9,031 nucleotides of DNA, from NCBI GenBank assembly GCA_017999135.1, contig JAGOBT010000095.1, forward strand, positions 1 through 9,031. Reading direction: 5' to 3'. Numbering within the stretch: the stretch's first letter is position 1; every line of letters begins with the position of its first letter. Below the pieces are notes generated by a model that was given only the letters and a program-made list of their open reading frames with translations, was not told where the DNA came from and did no database searches. Source of the stretch: Burkholderiaceae bacterium (lineage in GTDB: Bacteria; Pseudomonadota; Gammaproteobacteria; Burkholderiales; Burkholderiaceae_C). The translations under genes and the position numbers were made by a program. This document shows, piece after piece, positions 6,329-9,031 of this stretch.

Positions 6329-6354
6329 CCACGGGGGGCGGCCGCCAGGCGGCC
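6326..6354. repeat. Two further GC hairpins abutting the ilvE stop codon
   Basis: CCCCC-AC-GGGGGG (6326-6338) and GGCCGCC-A-GGCGGCC (6340-6354) are adjacent inverted repeats ending 6 nt from the ilvE stop. The first shares bases 6326-6328 with the long hairpin at 6286-6328, so the two cannot form fully at the same time. There is no T-run. The G/C-rich arrangement at a gene end resembles dispersed intergenic repeats of GC-rich Burkholderiales, which is an impression from memory. Confidence 0.5.
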
Positions 6355-6360
6355 GGGGGC

Positions 6361-7284
6361 TCAAACTTTCGTGAGCCACTCGGCGTACTTCGCGTTGCGG
6401 CCGTTGACGATGTCGAAGAAGGCCGACTGGATCTTCTCGGTGATCGGGCCGCGGCTGCCGCGGCCGAGTTCGATGCGGTCGAGCTCGCGGATCGGCGTCA
6501 CTTCGGCGGCGGTGCCGGTGAAAAACGCCTCGTCGCAGATGTAGACCTCGTCGCGGGTGATGCGCTTTTCCTTCAGCGTCAGGCCCAGGTCGTTGCAGAT
6601 GTTGAAGATGGTGTCGCGGGTGATGCCGTTCAGGGCGCCGGCCGACAGGTCGGGCGTGTAGACCACGCCCTTCTTGATGATGAACAGGTTCTCGCCCGCG
6701 CCTTCGCTGACGAAGCCGGCCGAGTCCAGCAGCAGCGCCTCGTCGTAGCCTTCATCGGTGGCTTCCATGTTGGCCAGGATGCTGTTGGTGTAGTTGCTCA
6801 CCGCCTTGGCCTGCGTCATCGTGATGTTGACGTGGTGACGGGTGTAGCTGCTGGTCTTGACGCGGATGCCGCGCGCCAGGCCTTCTTCACCCAGGTAGGC
6901 GCCCCAGGGCCAGGCCGCCACCATCAGGTGGATGGTGTTGCCCTTGGGGCTGACGCCCAGCTTCTGGTCGCCGATCCACACCAGCGGGCGCAGGTAGCAG
7001 CTCTCGAGCCTGTTCTCGCGCACCACGTCCAGCTGGGCCTGCATCACCTGCTCGGGCGTGAAGGGGATCTTCATGCGCAGGATCTTGGCGCTGTTGAACA
7101 GGCGCTCGGTGTGCTCCTGCAGCCGAAAGATGGCGGTGCCCTGGGCGGTGTTGTAGGCTCGCACGCCCTCGAAGGCGCCGCAGCCATAGTGCAGGGTGTG
7201 GCTGAGCACATGGATCTTGGCGTCGCGCCAGTCGACCATCTGCCCGTCCATCCAGATCTTGCCGTCGCGGTCGGACATGGACAT
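6361..7284 (-). CDS. ilvE: Branched-chain amino acid aminotransferase IlvE (class IV PLP enzyme)
   Basis: IlvE transfers the amino group between glutamate and the 2-oxo acids of leucine, isoleucine and valine. It is the last step of their synthesis and the first of their breakdown, and is cytosolic and PLP-dependent. The 307-aa length matches the bacterial family (E. coli 309). Residues seen include HYGCGAFEGVRAY (32-44), YLRPLVWIG (97-105), the PLP Schiff-base Lys160 in MTQAKAVSNYTNSILA, Glu194 in FVSEGAGENLF (contacts the pyridine nitrogen), and GITRDTI and FFTGTAAEVTPI at the phosphate-binding end. The first ATG at 7284 is favoured over Met3 by GAGGAA at 7290-7295, 5 nt upstream. It follows the small membrane-protein gene after 42 nt and precedes the zf-CHCC gene. 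No attenuator with branched-chain codons was recognised upstream. Confidence 0.97.
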   Translation of the reverse strand: MSMSDRDGKIWMDGQMVDWRDAKIHVLSHTLHYGCGAFEGVRAYNTAQGTAIFRLQEHTERLFNSAKILRMKIPFTPEQVMQAQLDVVRENRLESCYLRPLVWIGDQKLGVSPKGNTIHLMVAAWPWGAYLGEEGLARGIRVKTSSYTRHHVNITMTQAKAVSNYTNSILANMEATDEGYDEALLLDSAGFVSEGAGENLFIIKKGVVYTPDLSAGALNGITRDTIFNICNDLGLTLKEKRITRDEVYICDEAFFTGTAAEVTPIRELDRIELGRGSRGPITEKIQSAFFDIVNGRNAKYAEWLTKV

Positions 7285-7289
7285 CGGAA

Positions 7290-7295
7290 TTCCTC
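7290..7295 (-). promoter_or_regulatory. Ribosome binding site of ilvE
   Basis: On the minus strand GAGGAA sits 5 nt before the ATG at 7284, a strong Shine-Dalgarno. It decides between the two nearby in-frame ATGs (7284 and 7278) in favour of the first. Confidence 0.7.
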
Positions 7296-7326
7296 GGTGT
7301 TTGCTCAGGTTGCCAGGGGCCGGATT

Positions 7327-7740
7327 CTAAGCGGCGGGCCCATTGCCCACGGGCGCGCCGCCCGCATCGTCCGGCCGCGCCAGCGACCAGCGCACGCAGC
7401 GGCCCTTGACCAGTTCCACCGTCACCGCGGCGCCGGATGCGTCCGTCCAGCGGAAGGTTTCCGGGTCTTCGGCCAGCTTCTCGCCCAGGCTGTGGGTGAG
7501 CAGGATGATGTCCATCAGCCGCTGGCCCTTCTTGAGCCGGGCCTGCAGCATCACCGCGCTGGCCACATGTCCCACCGGCGCACCGCCGGCGGTGCGCATG
7601 GCCCGCAGCGCGCGGGTGAACTGCATCAGCAGCCAGAACACGATGCCCGAAACCGCCAGCACCACGCCCTTCCAGCCCCACTGCACGTAACCCAGCGCCA
7701 CCGCGGCCACCGCCAGCGCCCATCCGATCCGTCCGTCCAT
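7327..7740 (-). CDS. Conserved small two-helix membrane protein of unknown function
   Basis: This 137-aa protein has two hydrophobic helices at about 3-20 and 24-41 (IGWALAVAAVALGYV and GVVLAVSGIVFWLLMQF), then a basic stretch (RALRAMR) and a cytoplasmic part of about 90 residues. Visible in the soluble part are APVGHVASAVMLQARLKKGQRLMDII, then FRWTD and VTVELVKGRCVRWSLARPDD. The motif order looks strongly conserved in Burkholderiales. I recall relatives mislabelled 'glycerate kinase', but it has no kinase motif and is far too small. AGGA at 7746-7749, 5 nt upstream, supports the ATG at 7740. It lies 33 nt after radA and 42 nt before ilvE, all in one direction. A membrane-anchored accessory role is the most that can be inferred. 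Confidence 0.88.
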   Translation of the reverse strand: MDGRIGWALAVAAVALGYVQWGWKGVVLAVSGIVFWLLMQFTRALRAMRTAGGAPVGHVASAVMLQARLKKGQRLMDIILLTHSLGEKLAEDPETFRWTDASGAAVTVELVKGRCVRWSLARPDDAGGAPVGNGPAA

Positions 7741-7773
7741 GCCTGTCCTGCCTGTGTGTGATCCGGCACCGGG

Positions 7774-9031
7774 CTAGAGCCCGCGCACCACCTCGATCGC
7801 TTCCTCGATGCGCTCGACCGCATGCACCGTGAGGCCTTCGATCGGCTTCTTCGGCGCATTGGCGCGGGGCACCAGCGCGATGGAGAAGCCCAGTTTGGCG
7901 GCCTCCTTCAGCCGCTCCTGCCCACGCGGGGCGGGCCGCACCTCGCCCGCCAGCCCCACCTCGCCGAAGGCGAAGAAGCCGCTGGGCAGGGCCTTGCCGC
8001 GCAACGATCCCTGGATGGCCAGCAGCACCGCCAGGTCGGCCGCCGGCTCGGAAATGCGCACGCCGCCCACCGCGTTGACGAACACGTCCTGGTCGCCGCA
8101 CTGCACGCCGGCATGGCGGTGCAGCACCGCCAGCAGCATCGCCAGCCGGTCGCGCTCCAGGCCGACCGACAACCGCCGCGGGCTGGGGCCGCCTGAATCG
8201 ACCAGCGCCTGGATCTCCACCAGCAACGGCCGCGTGCCTTCCAGCGTGACCAGCACGCAGCTGCCCGGCACTGGCGCGCCGTGGGTGGACAGGAAGATCG
8301 CGCTCGGGTTGCTGACGCCCTTCAACCCGCGCTCGGTCATCGCGAACACGCCGATCTCGTTGACCGCGCCGAAGCGGTTCTTGATCGCCCGCACCAGCCG
8401 GTAGCTGCTGTGGGTGTCGCCCTCGAAGTACAGCACCGTGTCGACGATGTGCTCCAGCACCCGCGGGCCGGCCAGCGCGCCTTCCTTGGTCACATGGCCC
8501 ACCAGCACGATGGCGCAGCCGCTGGCCTTGGCGGTGCGCGTCAGCTGCGCCGCGCATTCACGCACCTGGGCCACGCTGCCGGGGGCGCTGGTCAGCTGGT
8601 CGCTATAGACCGTCTGGATCGAGTCGATCACGCAGAAGGCCGGCTGCTCGGCGGCCAGCGCGGCCTGGATCTTCTCCAGCTGGATCTCGGCCAGCACCCG
8701 CAATTGCGTGCCAGCCAGGCCCAGGCGGCGGGCGCGCAGCGCGACCTGGGCGCCACTTTCCTCACCGGTGACGTACAGCACCTTCACTTGCGAACTGAGG
8801 GTCTCAGCCGCCTGCAGCAGCAGCGTGCTCTTGCCGATGCCCGGGTCGCCGCCGATCAACACCACGCCGCCCTCGACGATGCCGCCGCCCAGCACCCGGT
8901 CCAACTCGGGCTGGCCGGTGGGCGTGCGCTCGACCTCGGCCGCCTCGATCTCCGACAGCGTGGTCACCGACTGGGTCCTGGCCAGGCTCTGGTAACGGTG
9001 GCGCGGGGCGCCGCTGGCCTCGGCGACGGTC
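7774..9031 (-). CDS. radA: DNA repair protein RadA, 5' end outside window
   Basis: RadA is a RecA-like ATPase with a Lon-protease-like C-terminal domain. It promotes branch migration of recombination intermediates. The reading frame is open to the right edge. The 21 residues before GTG 8967 (ending ARTQSVTTLSEIEAAEV) read as RadA interdomain sequence, so GTG 8967 is not the start, and the N-terminal CxxC...CxxC zinc finger lies beyond 9031. Seen in the window are the Walker A GGDPGIGKST (8824-8853), the Walker B-like FCVIDSIQTVYS, the RadA-specific KNRFG (8368-8382), and the Lon-like P domain with ISEPAADLAVLLAI, GEVGLAGEVRPA and the C-terminal HAVERIEEAIEVV. All key motifs look intact. It is the most upstream visible gene of the minus-strand run leading to ilvE. 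Confidence 0.96.
   Translation of the reverse strand, partial: TVAEASGAPRHRYQSLARTQSVTTLSEIEAAEVERTPTGQPELDRVLGGGIVEGGVVLIGGDPGIGKSTLLLQAAETLSSQVKVLYVTGEESGAQVALRARRLGLAGTQLRVLAEIQLEKIQAALAAEQPAFCVIDSIQTVYSDQLTSAPGSVAQVRECAAQLTRTAKASGCAIVLVGHVTKEGALAGPRVLEHIVDTVLYFEGDTHSSYRLVRAIKNRFGAVNEIGVFAMTERGLKGVSNPSAIFLSTHGAPVPGSCVLVTLEGTRPLLVEIQALVDSGGPSPRRLSVGLERDRLAMLLAVLHRHAGVQCGDQDVFVNAVGGVRISEPAADLAVLLAIQGSLRGKALPSGFFAFGEVGLAGEVRPAPRGQERLKEAAKLGFSIALVPRANAPKKPIEGLTVHAVERIEEAIEVVRGL

Noticed and set aside
6286..6360. Rho-independent terminator of ilvE
   Set aside because: The stems are strong, but no T-run follows on the minus strand, so they are reported as inverted repeats instead.
6217..7761. 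514-aa plus-strand open frame opposite ilvE and the membrane gene
   Set aside because: It is a shadow of ilvE and the 137-aa gene with no recognisable motif.
6887..8557. 556-aa minus-strand frame across ilvE, the membrane gene and radA
   Set aside because: It is an out-of-frame shadow spanning three real genes, with Arg/Gly/Ala-rich sequence.
7774..8967. radA starting at the GTG at 8967
   Set aside because: The frame continues upstream to the window edge with RadA-like linker sequence, and the family needs an N-terminal zinc finger that is not in this window.

Overview
The window is GC-rich chromosomal DNA. Its gene content and codon bias suggest a betaproteobacterium of the order Burkholderiales (Rubrivivax/Ideonella/Leptothrix-like or Comamonadaceae). 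The support is ten coding regions with very high GC at third positions, Burkholderiales-type conserved proteins (the 137-aa membrane protein and the partial protein at the left edge), and the pairing of ilvE with a zf-CHCC zinc-ribbon gene. The genus is inferred from memory of protein families, not from a search. No mobile element, CRISPR array, tRNA or rRNA is visible.

Layout. (1) 1-2682, minus strand: a compact run in the order purU (formyltetrahydrofolate deformylase), an NTF2/SnoaL-like small protein, a YheT-type alpha/beta hydrolase, and a conserved protein of unknown function cut by the window edge. Gaps of 7, 13 and 21 nt suggest one transcript. (2) 2683-2760: a 78-bp divergent spacer. 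(3) 2761-4117, plus strand: an ECF sigma factor and its probable RskA-type membrane anti-sigma factor, separated by 1 nt. (4) 4096-6000, minus strand: a soluble GAF-like/PAS/PAS histidine kinase whose 3' end overlaps the anti-sigma gene by 22 bp, tail to tail. (5) 6026-9031, minus strand: radA (5' end off the window), a two-helix membrane protein, ilvE, and a small zf-CHCC zinc-ribbon protein, all in the same direction as the kinase. The only sizeable spacer is 6233-6360, which is packed with GC-rich inverted repeats.

Function. Most of the window is housekeeping: one-carbon/purine metabolism (purU), branched-chain amino acid metabolism (ilvE), recombinational repair (radA) and a probable respiratory complex I assembly or iron-sulfur accessory protein (zf-CHCC). 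Two signalling modules sit in the middle. One is a sigma/anti-sigma pair that probably senses an envelope condition. The other is an orphan cytoplasmic kinase with no response regulator nearby.

No clearly new biological system is visible. The points most worth checking are the cysteine-free anti-sigma/ECF pair without an obvious target gene, the orphan kinase with a degenerate N-terminal domain and its overlap with the anti-sigma gene, the hairpin cluster between ilvE and the zf-CHCC gene, the probable leaderless start of purU, and two conserved proteins of unknown role.
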